Below are positions 8,069-16,484 of a stretch of 64,000 nt of DNA, in pieces (the first letter of the stretch is position 1; each line of letters begins with the position of its first letter). The DNA is from Exiguobacterium sp. s193. Lineage in GTDB: Bacteria; Bacillota; Bacilli; Exiguobacteriales; Exiguobacteriaceae. A model generated the notes under the pieces. That model saw only the letters and a list, made by a program, of their open reading frames with translations, was not told where the DNA came from and ran no database searches. Where the stretch lies: contig NZ_JACSMR010000002.1 in NCBI RefSeq assembly GCF_018618755.1, positions 402,969-466,968 on the forward strand. The letters are read 5' to 3'. The translations under genes were made by a program, and so were the position numbers.

Positions 8069-10003
8069 ATGAAAATTACAGATCTCTTGACACGCGATAC
8101 GATTAAACTGGATTTGCGTTCTGATACAAAAGCATCAGTCATCGATGAGCTCGTCGATGTACTCGACCGTGCCGGTAAGTTAAACGACCGTTCCGCCTAC
8201 CGCGAAGCGATTTTGGCACGTGAGGCCCAAAGTACGACAGGTCTCGGAGAAGGAATCGCGATTCCCCATGCGAAGACAGCTGCTGTTAAATCACCGGCCA
8301 TCGCATTCGGACGCTCGGCAGGTATCGACTATGAAGCGTTAGACGGTCAACCAAGCCGCTTATTCTTCATGATTGCTGCGGGTGAAAATGCCGACAATGC
8401 CCATCTTGAAACACTCTCGAAGTTATCAGTCTATTTGATGGACAACAACTTCCGGGACACGATTCTCTCGGCTCGTTCGGAAGATGAAGTCATCGCAGCG
8501 ATTGAAGCGAAAGAACGGGAAGAAGAAGGTCCCGTTGATGTGACACCGGACACGGTCGATCAAAATGCACCGTACATCCTCGCCGTCACAGCTTGTCCGA
8601 CAGGGATTGCCCACACGTATATGGCAGCAGACGCCCTGCGTCAAAAAGCAGAAGAAATGGGTGTCCGCATCAAGGTCGAGACGAACGGCTCGACAGGTGT
8701 CAAAAACGGTTTGACGAATCAAGATATCAAAGATGCGACAGCAATCATCGTCGCTGCCGATAAAGCAGTCGAAATGGATCGTTTCGACGGAAAACACGTC
8801 GTCGAAGTACCCGTCGCACAAGGAATTCGTAAACCAAAAGAATTGATTGACCGCGCCGTCAAACAAGATGCGCCTGTCTATAAAGGCAGTGGATCCGGGA
8901 ACAGCGGTACACCAGCACGTGGTGGATTCTACAAACACTTGATGAGTGGGGTTTCAGCGATGTTGCCACTCGTCGTCGCAGGTGGACTTTTGATCGCAAT
9001 CAGCTTCTTCTGGGGCATCAACTCATCGAACCCAGACGATCCGACGTACAATGCATTCGCGGGTCAATTGATGACGATCGGTAAAGCAGCATTTGGTTTG
9101 CTCGTTCCGATTCTCGCTGGATTCATCGCGATGTCGATTGCCGATAAACCAGGTCTCGCACCAGGTTTGATTGCCGGTTTCCTCGCAAGCCAAGGGAACG
9201 CCGGTTTCCTCGGTGGTTTGATTGCCGGTTTCCTTGCTGGTTACGTCGTCCTTGGTCTCATCAAGCTCTTCCAAGGTCTTCCGAAAGCTCTTGAAGGAAT
9301 TAAACCGGTCTTGCTCTACCCGTTGTTCGGTTCATTCATTACCGGTATGATCATGTTACTTGTCATCAATGAACCTGTCGCAGCCTTCATGACATGGTTA
9401 ACAGATTCACTCAACGGACTCAGTGGCGGTAACGCCATCCTCCTCGGTATGCTTGTCGCAGCAATGATGGCAATCGACATGGGTGGTCCAATCAACAAAA
9501 CAGCATACGTCTTCGGTACAGCAGCACTTACAGCAGGAAACACGGAAGTCATGGCTGCGGTCATGGCAGGCGGAATGGTTCCACCACTTCTCGTCGCATT
9601 CTCATCAACATTGTTCGCACGTAAGAAATTTACACCGCAAGAGCGTGAAGCAGGTATCGCCGCTTACGCAATGGGTGCATCATTCGTCACAGAAGGTGCG
9701 ATTCCATTTGCTGCAGCTGATCCACTTCGTGTCATTCCGTCAAGTGTCATCGGTTCAGCAATCGCTGGTGCACTGACAATCGTCTTCGGTGTCTTACTCC
9801 CGGCACCACACGGAGGAATCTTCGTCTTCCCATTACTTGACGGTCCTTCAGGCACATTGATGGCAGCACTTAGCTACGCCGGTGCAATCTTAATCGGTTC
9901 ACTCGTCGGAGCAGCAATCCTCTCTGTCTGGAAAAAACCACTCGTCGACCAAGATGTCGCGAAAAAAGAAATGACGTCAGGAACAGCTACAAAAGCATCA
10001 TAA
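8069..10003 (+). CDS. fruA: PTS fructose-specific transporter, EIIABC
   Basis: Phosphoenolpyruvate-dependent fructose importer that releases fructose 1-phosphate. 644 aa with three modules: IIA at residues 1-145 with phospho-His H67 in IAIPHAKT; IIB at about 168-265 with phospho-Cys C176 in TACPTGIAHT; membrane IIC from about 290 to the end. The ATG at 8069 is preferred over an in-frame GTG/ATG-like start 48 bp upstream because it follows AAAGGAGTG at the right distance and gives the standard MKITDLL start. Last gene of the fru operon, followed by a terminator. Confidence 0.96.
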   Translation: MKITDLLTRDTIKLDLRSDTKASVIDELVDVLDRAGKLNDRSAYREAILAREAQSTTGLGEGIAIPHAKTAAVKSPAIAFGRSAGIDYEALDGQPSRLFFMIAAGENADNAHLETLSKLSVYLMDNNFRDTILSARSEDEVIAAIEAKEREEEGPVDVTPDTVDQNAPYILAVTACPTGIAHTYMAADALRQKAEEMGVRIKVETNGSTGVKNGLTNQDIKDATAIIVAADKAVEMDRFDGKHVVEVPVAQGIRKPKELIDRAVKQDAPVYKGSGSGNSGTPARGGFYKHLMSGVSAMLPLVVAGGLLIAISFFWGINSSNPDDPTYNAFAGQLMTIGKAAFGLLVPILAGFIAMSIADKPGLAPGLIAGFLASQGNAGFLGGLIAGFLAGYVVLGLIKLFQGLPKALEGIKPVLLYPLFGSFITGMIMLLVINEPVAAFMTWLTDSLNGLSGGNAILLGMLVAAMMAIDMGGPINKTAYVFGTAALTAGNTEVMAAVMAGGMVPPLLVAFSSTLFARKKFTPQEREAGIAAYAMGASFVTEGAIPFAAADPLRVIPSSVIGSAIAGALTIVFGVLLPAPHGGIFVFPLLDGPSGTLMAALSYAGAILIGSLVGAAILSVWKKPLVDQDVAKKEMTSGTATKAS

Positions 10004-10011
10004 TTGAAAGG

Positions 10012-10044
10012 AAATCACCCTCAGTCCGCTGGGGGTGATTTTTT
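10012..10044 (+). terminator. fruA terminator (first of two near-identical copies)
   Basis: AAATCACCC pairs with GGGTGATTT across a 12-nt loop, followed by T residues. A near-identical hairpin recurs at 10870-10902 on the far side of repeat A and a small gene. Confidence 0.85.
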
Positions 10045-10069
10045 CTGTTATGAAATCCTTCTATTTAAC

Positions 10070-10350
10070 GTATAGAAATAGTGGTGTTGGACGATAAAAG
10101 CTTCTTCTTTTTCCGTTGCTTTCCTCGGGCGAGGCGCAAGCCGTTGCTCCCTTGATCCTAACGGACAAGGAGCAGGGTCTTGCTTGCCTCTTGCCAGTGC
10201 GTGTTTACGCACTTTTCCCGTAGGAGTCAACGGAAAAGCGAAGCTGTTTAGGCGATACCGCTAGAAAAATCAAATCAGACAGTCGATTAAGAGCGCGTTC
10301 CGTCTTTAATCGTTTTACGATTGCCGCAAAAGGCGATTCAAGGAGCGAAA
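10070..10350 (+). repeat. Dispersed structured intergenic repeat, copy A
   Basis: Shares with copies at 14745, 25491 and 46830 (reverse) a core reading CGTTGCTTTCCTCGGGCGAG, then GGCGCAAGCC, GAGCAGGGTCTTGC, a variable hairpin, and CCCGTAGGAGTCAACG. The variable hairpin here is GTGCGT gttt ACGCAC. Left end GTATAGAA matches copy B; the right end decays and is uncertain. It begins 26 bp after the fruA terminator, co-oriented with fruA. A 60-codon frame on the other strand inside the core is judged spurious. Confidence 0.85.
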
Positions 10351-10450
10351 GGTGGTTAAGCATCACACCAAAACTGCTGTTATAGTAGTTTGTTTATGAG
10401 CTAGATTCATTTAAAGTAAATAGAGAAGAGAATGAAAGGGGGAAAACGTC

Positions 10451-10774
10451 TTGAAAAAAATCATGATTAGTAGTTTGACTTTGTTTTTAGTGATAGGCGG
10501 GTTTCTTTTTATGAACAGGGGAGTAGATAAAGAGTATGAAGAAGACGTCAGAGAAAAAATTGTAAACTATATAAACAATAAATACGGCAAAGAAAATATT
10601 GTTTCAGTAAAATCTGCGTATGACGATAAACATAGAGAGAAAGATAAAAGATATAAGATTGCCGCCAAAATTAACGGTGAAGGATTGAGAGACGATGAAT
10701 ATATGGTTTTTCGCTTGAATGATGGAAAGGTAATCGAGGTAGGCGTGACGACTGCTTTACCTAAGGTGGATTAG
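10451..10774 (+). CDS. Small exported or membrane-anchored protein of unknown function
   Basis: A 107-aa protein starting at TTG with a good RBS (GGGGGAAAACG). Residues 1-21 are a Lys-led hydrophobic segment (KKIMISSLTLFLVIGGFLF), so it is probably secreted or tethered. The remainder is very charged and lysine-rich, ending in a short beta-rich part (YMVFRLNDGKVIEVGV) reminiscent of PepSY-like or YxeA-like small secreted proteins, but I cannot assign a family. It is much richer in A+T than fruA or the downstream gene and lies between repeat A and a second copy of the fruA terminator, so it may have arrived with that insertion. Confidence 0.65.
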   Translation: MKKIMISSLTLFLVIGGFLFMNRGVDKEYEEDVREKIVNYINNKYGKENIVSVKSAYDDKHREKDKRYKIAAKINGEGLRDDEYMVFRLNDGKVIEVGVTTALPKVD

Positions 10775-10869
10775 TAAAATTAAGTTTGATTTTTCTTGTT
10801 TTCCATTAGACTAAGTTCGGAGCTAGTTCTTTTCTAAATTCTTAAGGAAGATTGTCTGTTAAAGACATG

Positions 10870-10902
10870 AAATCACCCTCAGTCCGTTGTGGGTGATTTT
10901 TT
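10870..10902 (+). terminator. Second copy of the fruA-type terminator
   Basis: AAATCACCCTCAGTCCG then GGGTGATTTTTT: the same stem and nearly the same loop as 10012-10044. It now terminates the small gene at 10451. Confidence 0.85.
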
Positions 10903-10969
10903 ATTTGCGTTTTCATGCTATTAAAGGAAGAATAGAGGGCATACTTACATTATGAAGGAGGGATCAACT

Positions 10970-12115
10970 ATGGGCGGTCAATCCTTACAAATTGGACCAC
11001 GTACCATCAAAACAGGACTCGCAGTCATTCTTGCACTCCTTGTCAGTAATCTATTTCATCTCAGTCCGATTCTGCCGGCAATTTCGGCAGCGACGACCTT
11101 GTTGCCTTCAGTCTATCAGACGTGGAAACAGTTTTTAGAAGAAGCGGAAGCGAACTTAATTGGTGCCTTCTTAACGTTACTTGCCTTATGGATTCTTGGA
11201 GCCAATCCTGCGAATCCGCTTGCAATCGGAATCGTCATCATGGCGGCGATTTCGATCCTACTTGCATTCGGATTTGGTCGAACGATTCCCCACGTCGTGT
11301 TGATGATCATCGTGATCTTAGAAAGCGTCGAAGGAGCGACGGAGCCGCTCTGGCAAATCGTCTTGATTCGCTACTTACTCGTGATGCTCGGAATCGGTTG
11401 TGCGCTTGGGGTCAACGCGTTGATTTTCCCACCGCGTTACGGAAACGTTTATTATCAAAAGGCCTCGAAGCTGTTTGAAAAGTTGCTTGTCGTCACGCGG
11501 GCGATTGCTTTTGAGGGGAAGGTTGCTCCGTATCGCCCGGCAATCGATAAGATGAGTAAGTCCCTACGCGAGACACAACAATTATTTAACCTGCACCGGG
11601 AGGAAGTACGGGGGACACGTCAAAAACATGTCCCATTGCTCCGTAACATCATCATCCTCCAACACATGCAGTCGTGCTTAGAGCGGAGTGTCGCGACGGC
11701 GGAACGTTTCCGAGAGCGGGAACGGGCCCTGTCGAACATCGCCGACGACTTGCGGAGTGAATTATTTTATCACGTCATGCATATCGCCCAGCGGCAAGAA
11801 AAGGTCTTGTTGACATATGACTTACTGTTGACGGAAGAACCACTCGCGATGGAAGACTTAGTGAAAGAAAATATTGCGTTCGTCAAACATTCCTTCCTTG
11901 ACCGTGATGAGCTCGAAGAGGAAGAAATCATGGAAATTTTACCGATTGTCGTGGCGATGAATGAATGGATTCAAGAACTCGAAGCTTTTGAAAAACGGCT
12001 TCACGGTGCGCTAAAACGTCATGCAACGTCATTATCGATCGAACAGAAATCGGTCCGGGACAAAACATTTAATCGGTTTAAACGTAAAAAAGCCATTGAC
12101 GAAAGTCAAAAGTAA
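10970..12115 (+). CDS. Aromatic acid exporter (ArAE/DUF939)-family membrane protein
   Basis: A 381-aa protein with about 6 hydrophobic segments in residues 12-145 (LQIGPRTIKTGLAVILALL opening) and a long helical cytoplasmic C-terminal half. This is the layout of the ArAE_1 family, found in many Bacillales and thought to export aromatic or amphipathic acids. The ATG at 10970 is chosen over one 18 bp upstream because AAGGAGGG sits 7 bp before it. It precedes the T-box-controlled phenylalanine hydroxylase, but that has its own leader, so co-function with aromatic metabolism is only suggestive. Confidence 0.85.
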   Translation: MGGQSLQIGPRTIKTGLAVILALLVSNLFHLSPILPAISAATTLLPSVYQTWKQFLEEAEANLIGAFLTLLALWILGANPANPLAIGIVIMAAISILLAFGFGRTIPHVVLMIIVILESVEGATEPLWQIVLIRYLLVMLGIGCALGVNALIFPPRYGNVYYQKASKLFEKLLVVTRAIAFEGKVAPYRPAIDKMSKSLRETQQLFNLHREEVRGTRQKHVPLLRNIIILQHMQSCLERSVATAERFRERERALSNIADDLRSELFYHVMHIAQRQEKVLLTYDLLLTEEPLAMEDLVKENIAFVKHSFLDRDELEEEEIMEILPIVVAMNEWIQELEAFEKRLHGALKRHATSLSIEQKSVRDKTFNRFKRKKAIDESQK

Positions 12116-12169
12116 GCGTATAGTCCTTCTTAATAGCACTTTAGTTGCTAACAGCATAACAGCATAACA

Positions 12170-12406
12170 GAACGAAAGAAGTGGACGAGGACGAAACCGA
12201 AGTAGAAACAATCTCCCTGTTTCAGAGAGCACGTGGCGCTGCGAACGTGTACACAGATTGAATCGAATTACAGTTTCTGAGTCTCTTGCGAAGCAAGCGG
12301 AGAAAACCGTTATCCCGTAATGAAGTGATCCATGCCTTTCATGGATTATCAGGGTGGTACCGCGGCTTTCGTCGTCCCTGTCGGATATGTCCGGCAGGGA
12401 CTTTTT
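12170..12406 (+). promoter_or_regulatory. T-box riboswitch leader, probable tyrosine specifier
   Basis: The diagnostic T-box AGGGTGGTACCGCG lies at 12351-12364 and a terminator follows. In Stem I, CAATCT (near 12220) pairs with AGATTG (12255-12260); below it AGTA on the 5' side faces GAATTACAG on the 3' side, where TAC (12269-12271, Tyr) followed by A fits the specifier position. The leader senses uncharged tRNA and switches terminator to antiterminator. A Tyr specifier suits the gene, whose product makes tyrosine from phenylalanine. T-box identity is certain; the specifier is read by hand. Confidence 0.92.
12374..12406 (+). terminator. T-box-controlled terminator
   Basis: GTCCCTG pairs with GCAGGGAC with inner CGGA/TCCG pairing, then five T. 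Competing antiterminator would use the T-box bases just upstream. Confidence 0.88.
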
Positions 12407-12437
12407 GCTGTTACTATAATTTAAGGGGGAACTTCAT

Positions 12438-14087
12438 ATGTCTACACCAATCATTCCAAGTCACTTACAACCACACGTCGCACCACAGCATTACGAAGAT
12501 TACACACCGACGGATCATGCGGTCTGGCGCTACGTCATGCGCTTGAATTTAAATACATTGCAACATACGGCACATCCGGCGTACCTCGAAGGGCTTGCTG
12601 CTTCCGGAATCAGCCCGGAACGCATTCCGGACGTTCGTGAAATGACGGCGAACCTCAGTCGCGGCGGATGGGGGACGGTAGCCGTTGACGGCTTGATTCC
12701 GGGGGTCGCTTTCTTCGACTTCCAAGGACACGGTCTACTTCCAATCGCAACAGATATTCGAAAGGTCGATAACATTCTTTACACGCCGGCCCCGGACATC
12801 TTGCATGAAGCGGCAGGACACGCGCCGATTTTGATGAATCCGACTTACGCGGAATTTGTCCGCCGGTTTGGTGAAATCGGAGCCCATGCTTTCAATCACA
12901 AAGCGGAACATGATGTTTTTAAGGCACTTAAAAAATTAACGATTGTCAAAGAAAGTCCATTTTCAACACCGGAAGACATCGAGCAAGCGGAAATCGCACT
13001 CGCGGAAACACGGACCCATGTTAAAGGGATTTCGGAAGCCAATGAAATTTCACGTCTCTTCTGGTGGACGGTCGAGTTTGGTTTAATCGGCGACCTTGAC
13101 AACCCACAAATCTACGGAGCCGGTCTTCTTTCTTCAGTAGGGGAAAGCCGCCATTGTTTGACGGACGCCGTCAAGAAACATCCGTTTTCACTTGCGAAGG
13201 CGCTCGCGACAAAACATGACGTCACGAGCATGCAAAAAGAATTGTTCGTCTGTGAATCATTTGAACAACTGCGTGACGCCTTAGAAGAGTTTGCACAGAC
13301 GATGTCTTACGTCCGTGGCGGGCGACACGGCCTCATCAAGGCTGTCGAATCAGGTAATCTGTCGACACTCGTCTTTGCATCCGGTCTCTCGCTCGTCGGT
13401 GTTCCGGCAGCACAAGAAACGTTTGAGACACTTGATCTCGTTCGATTTAGTGGGCCGACTGCACTCGCTGCGAATGGCGAAGTGTTGGACGGCCAATCCC
13501 AGACGGAACACCCGAATGGATTTACGCTCTTACACGGGGAAGAATTGAACGCGGTCCTTGAGCAAGTCGAAGTCGGCGAGCAACTTGACTGGGTTGAAGG
13601 AACGTTACAATTGATGGGGCATGTCGCAAAAATTGAGCAAGTGAACGGCAAACGTGCCATCGCTGTCATCAAAGACGTTCGATTAACGAAAGACGGTGTG
13701 ACGGAGCAATTCGACCAACTCGACCTCGTCATTGGTGCGATTACATCAACTTTCCCCGGAACAGAAGTCGAAGCCTTAAAGCCGATTCCGGAAACCGTTG
13801 AATTTGAACGGATTGAACGTCCATTGACGGCAGCTGATCCGATTTTCGAAGCCGTCCGGTCCATCCGGGAAGGTCAGGCGAGCCAGCCCCGCCTGTCACA
13901 ATTGATTGATCAGACACTCGTCCAATTACCGGACGCCTGGTTACTCCGGCTTGAACTGCTTGAACTGGCAGACGAAGTCGACCAACCCCGTCTCCTCGAG
14001 GATCTCGAGCGCCTGAAGCAGACGTCGCCGGAACGCAACGAGTTGATCACGCGTGGCATCAAGATGCTTGACCTCGTCCATGCATGA
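12438..14087 (+). CDS. Phenylalanine 4-monooxygenase (aromatic amino acid hydroxylase)
   Basis: Iron- and pterin-dependent hydroxylase converting L-Phe to L-Tyr. The catalytic core is unmistakable: LSRGGWGTVAVDGLIP, then the iron ligands H123 and H128 in HEAAGHAP, and the third ligand Glu in the FWWTVEFGLIGD region. At 549 aa it is about twice the length of proteobacterial PhhA; residues from about 300 on form an extra C-terminal region that I cannot assign, typical of the long Bacillales form. Expression is controlled by the T-box leader. ATG has AAGGGGGA upstream. Confidence 0.93.
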   Translation: MSTPIIPSHLQPHVAPQHYEDYTPTDHAVWRYVMRLNLNTLQHTAHPAYLEGLAASGISPERIPDVREMTANLSRGGWGTVAVDGLIPGVAFFDFQGHGLLPIATDIRKVDNILYTPAPDILHEAAGHAPILMNPTYAEFVRRFGEIGAHAFNHKAEHDVFKALKKLTIVKESPFSTPEDIEQAEIALAETRTHVKGISEANEISRLFWWTVEFGLIGDLDNPQIYGAGLLSSVGESRHCLTDAVKKHPFSLAKALATKHDVTSMQKELFVCESFEQLRDALEEFAQTMSYVRGGRHGLIKAVESGNLSTLVFASGLSLVGVPAAQETFETLDLVRFSGPTALAANGEVLDGQSQTEHPNGFTLLHGEELNAVLEQVEVGEQLDWVEGTLQLMGHVAKIEQVNGKRAIAVIKDVRLTKDGVTEQFDQLDLVIGAITSTFPGTEVEALKPIPETVEFERIERPLTAADPIFEAVRSIREGQASQPRLSQLIDQTLVQLPDAWLLRLELLELADEVDQPRLLEDLERLKQTSPERNELITRGIKMLDLVHA

Positions 14088-14170
14088 AGCGGACGTTCGA
14101 GAAATCTGTCCAAACCTGTTAAAATGAATACGATTCGCGGATGAAACGTAAACATAGGGGAGTGGACAGT

Positions 14171-14683
14171 GTGAAACAACCAAACTATTTTCAAGACGTC
14201 AAACAGTTCCATCAAACATTTAATCACCCGGGAGCGGAACGACCGACCCCGCTCGAACTCGAGCGTGGCATCAAACGGGCAACCTGGACGACAGAAGAAG
14301 CAGCAGTCGAGTTTCTGCATCAATCGTCACGAGATGAAGCCGAATTTTTAGCGGCGATCGATTCCCTTAAAGCGGGGATTGACCGGGCTGTTGAAAAATC
14401 ATTAAAGGAAACATACCCGACGACGTCCGTCGAACGCCTTGTCGGTCAAGGGGATGCCTTGACGGACGCGCTGTACTTCATCATGGGTAGCTTTGTCGAA
14501 GCAGGACTCGAGCCGGGACCACTCTTTGAAATCGTCCAACGCGCGAATATGGCGAAACTCGGGCCGGATGGTCAACCGATCTTCCGGGAATCGGACCAAA
14601 AAGTTATGAAACCGGACGGCTGGTTGCCACCGGAACCGCAACTCGAGGCAGAAGTGTTACGGCAGATGGATGAAAAAGCATAA
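14171..14683 (+). CDS. MazG/PRA-PH-superfamily nucleotide pyrophosphohydrolase-like protein
   Basis: About 170 aa. It opens NYFQDVKQFHQTFNHP and has GQGDALTDALYFIMGSF plus RANMAKLGPDGQPIFRESDQKV, the signature of the phosphoribosyl-ATP pyrophosphohydrolase-like (Cof-like) branch of all-alpha NTP pyrophosphatases, with the acidic DALTDALY helix as the metal site. The upstream acidic pair typical of MazG (EExxE) is altered to TTEEAAVEF. GTG at 14171 is chosen because AGGGGAG lies 8 bp upstream; an ATG at 14141 is the alternative. Substrate unknown. A terminator hairpin and repeat B follow. Confidence 0.75.
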   Translation: MKQPNYFQDVKQFHQTFNHPGAERPTPLELERGIKRATWTTEEAAVEFLHQSSRDEAEFLAAIDSLKAGIDRAVEKSLKETYPTTSVERLVGQGDALTDALYFIMGSFVEAGLEPGPLFEIVQRANMAKLGPDGQPIFRESDQKVMKPDGWLPPEPQLEAEVLRQMDEKA

Positions 14684-14706
14684 GGATGGACTACGATCGA
14701 ACAAAA

Positions 14707-14741
14707 AGAACCACTTCCGCTTAAGTTAGGGAAGTGGTTCT
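14707..14741 (+). terminator. Terminator hairpin, gene-proximal copy lacking its T-tract
   Basis: AGAACCACTTCC pairs with GGAAGTGGTTCT but is followed by AGTGTATAG, the edge of repeat B, not by T. A second copy with eight T lies at 15041-15081. Confidence 0.8.
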
Positions 14742-14744
14742 AGT

Positions 14745-15035
14745 GTATAGAAGAAGTGATATCGGGAGGTAAAAGCGTCTTTTTTTCGTTGCTTTCCTCG
14801 GGCGAGGCGCAAGCCGTTGCTCCTTGCCCATAGCGGACAATGAGCAGGGTCTTGCATGCCTCTGACAGCGCAAGGAACTTGCACTTTTTCCCGTAGGAGT
14901 CAACGAAACTTGACGCTTTTTAGGCTGTACCGCCGAAAAATATGGATCATGCAGACGCTTTGGAGCACGCTCTGTCTTGAATTGCTTTAAACCGCGAAAA
15001 GCAGACTTCTGCGACCGTGCAGCTTTTTTGTATAC
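14745..15035 (+). repeat. Dispersed structured intergenic repeat, copy B
   Basis: Same core as copy A (see 10070). Ends are GTATAGAA at the left and TTGTATAC at the right, imperfect terminal inverted repeats. The variable hairpin has changed in both arms to GCAAG gaa CTTGC. Inserted between two copies of the terminator of the preceding gene and co-oriented with that gene. Confidence 0.88.
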
Positions 15036-15040
15036 AAGCA

Positions 15041-15081
15041 GAAACCACTTCCTCTCAGTTAGGGAAGTGGTTCTTTTTTTA
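15041..15081 (+). terminator. Terminator hairpin, distal copy with T-tract
   Basis: GAAACCACTTCC pairs with GGGAAGTGGTTCT followed by eight T. It duplicates 14707-14741 across repeat B. Confidence 0.88.
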
Positions 15082-15116
15082 AAGTGAGCAAATATCCGCT
15101 CTCTGCTAAAATCGGC

Positions 15117-15401
15117 TTATATTTGATAATCCGACAGTACGAGTTTCCCGTCCGATTGAAAGACGATGCCTTCCGCTTCGAGTGCCAGTTGCTGTTCGGT
15201 CCCTTGCGAAATCTCACCCTTGGCGTTGACGACACGATGCCACGGTAAACGTTCCGCCTGACTCATACTATGCAAAATCCGGACGACTTGACGAGCCGCC
15301 CGGGGATTTCCGGCAAGACGCGCGATTTGACCATATGTCGCGACACGTCCTGCAGGAATCGCACGAATGAGCGCCACGACATCCTGCGTGAAAGGGGTCA
15401 T
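15117..15401 (-). CDS. Alkyltransferase-like protein (ATL), DNA damage recognition
   Basis: A 94-aa protein matching the DNA-binding domain of O6-methylguanine-DNA methyltransferase: PAGRVATYGQIARLAGNPRAARQV includes the recognition helix and arginine finger. The active-site motif is PWHRV, with Trp54 where methyltransferases have Cys (PCHRV). ATL proteins bind O6-alkylguanine without repairing it and hand the lesion to nucleotide excision repair. It follows the CDF transporter gene with a 4-bp ATGA overlap. Confidence 0.92.
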   Translation of the reverse strand: MTPFTQDVVALIRAIPAGRVATYGQIARLAGNPRAARQVVRILHSMSQAERLPWHRVVNAKGEISQGTEQQLALEAEGIVFQSDGKLVLSDYQI

Positions 15402-16369
15402 CGTTCTTCGTTTGTCGAGACGACATATTGCTGGACTTGATCGTCCTCATCAAAGCCGATCGTGACATCCGTGATGTCTTGTTGGATGCGGAGTTGCAGT
15501 TCGAGTCGGTCTTTGATATCGTCCGCTTGCGCTACGGTCATCGCCGGATCGATTTCAATCTCGACTTCGACGTGGAAGTGGTCGCCTTCTTTGATGACTT
15601 CGAGTTTGCTGATATCCCGGACGTCAGGATCTTGCATGATTAACCCACCGAGGCGAGCCGCCATCGTTTCATCCGCTTCACCGAGTGCGCCGGCAGCGTT
15701 TTGCAAGAAGACATTACCGACAACATAAAACATCATCAGACCGATGATGACGGAGGCGATGCCTTCCGCTTGATGATAAGGCGTCACGTGTGAGATAACG
15801 ACAGCAATCATCGCGACGATGCCACCAGCCGTCGCGACTAAATCTTCTAAGAAGACGAGTCGTGTCGCAGGTTTCGCTTGTTTTAATGACCGAAAACTTT
15901 CAAGAATCAAACGCGGTCCTTTTGTAGTCAGCTTTGCATCGTGGGCAATTTCTTTCATCGCCTTAAGGAAGACACCACTTTCAAGGAGGACACCGGCAAA
16001 TAAGACAGATAGGGTGATCCAGAAGCCGGTTGACTCGGTTGGGTCGATGATGTGTGCAATCCCTTCATGAATCGTTTCGTACGCCATGATCCCGACGAAT
16101 AAAATTGCGCCGAGCAGGACGAGGTTGACGAGTCGACCGAAACCGTTCGGAAATCGTTTTGTCGGTGCTTTTTTACTGAGCGCAGAACCGATGAAAACGA
16201 AGAACTGGTTAGCAGCGTCGCCAAGTGAATGCATCATTTCGGCGAACATCGCGACGTTTCCGGTTAAAGTGTAGGCAATGATTTTGATGATGGCAATGAT
16301 GGAGTTGACGATTCCAGCCGTTAATGCGGAACGGTTTCCCCGTCGTAATAATGTAAAGAATTCTCCCAT
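15398..16369 (-). CDS. Cation diffusion facilitator (CDF) family transporter
   Basis: 323 aa. Six hydrophobic spans in residues 15-215 followed by a soluble C-terminal ferredoxin-like metal-sensing domain (about 235-310, HFHVEVEIEIDP). Metal-site residues are seen in span 2 (EMMHSLGDAANQ) and span 5 (FLEDLVATAGG), where the usual HD is ED, as in the ZnT9-like branch of CDF proteins. A Lys/Phe-rich segment KKAPTKRFPNGFGR lies between spans 2 and 3. ATG at 16369 follows AAGGAGCAC; a longer frame adds 9 residues without an RBS. Substrate is probably Zn, Mn or Fe, unresolved. Confidence 0.88.
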   Translation of the reverse strand: MGEFFTLLRRGNRSALTAGIVNSIIAIIKIIAYTLTGNVAMFAEMMHSLGDAANQFFVFIGSALSKKAPTKRFPNGFGRLVNLVLLGAILFVGIMAYETIHEGIAHIIDPTESTGFWITLSVLFAGVLLESGVFLKAMKEIAHDAKLTTKGPRLILESFRSLKQAKPATRLVFLEDLVATAGGIVAMIAVVISHVTPYHQAEGIASVIIGLMMFYVVGNVFLQNAAGALGEADETMAARLGGLIMQDPDVRDISKLEVIKEGDHFHVEVEIEIDPAMTVAQADDIKDRLELQLRIQQDITDVTIGFDEDDQVQQYVVSTNEER

Positions 16370-16439
16370 GAGTGTGCTCCTTTTGTTAACAAACAACAGT
16401 AATAGTAGTAGTCTACACTAAATTGATAGGAGAGACTAC

Positions 16440-16471
16440 AAAAAACCGCTCCGCACGAGGCGGAGCGGTTT
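16440..16471 (-). terminator. Terminator of the stress protein gene
   Basis: AAACCGCTCCGC and GCGGAGCGGTTT form a perfect 12-bp stem with a 5-nt loop; on the minus strand it runs into T residues. It lies just after the 16485 stop. Confidence 0.85.
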
Positions 16472-16484
16472 GGCTAACGAGCTA

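Noticed and set aside
10048..10230. 60-codon minus-strand frame in repeat A starting MTPTGK, with a similar one in repeat B (14721-14903)
   Set aside because: The frames arise from the GC-rich conserved core of the repeat in two copies; there is no RBS and the reading does not persist in copies C and D. They are by-products of the repeat.
13307..13864. 185-codon minus-strand frame inside the phenylalanine hydroxylase gene
   Set aside because: Ser/Thr/Pro-rich antisense reading without RBS; the plus-strand gene is clear.
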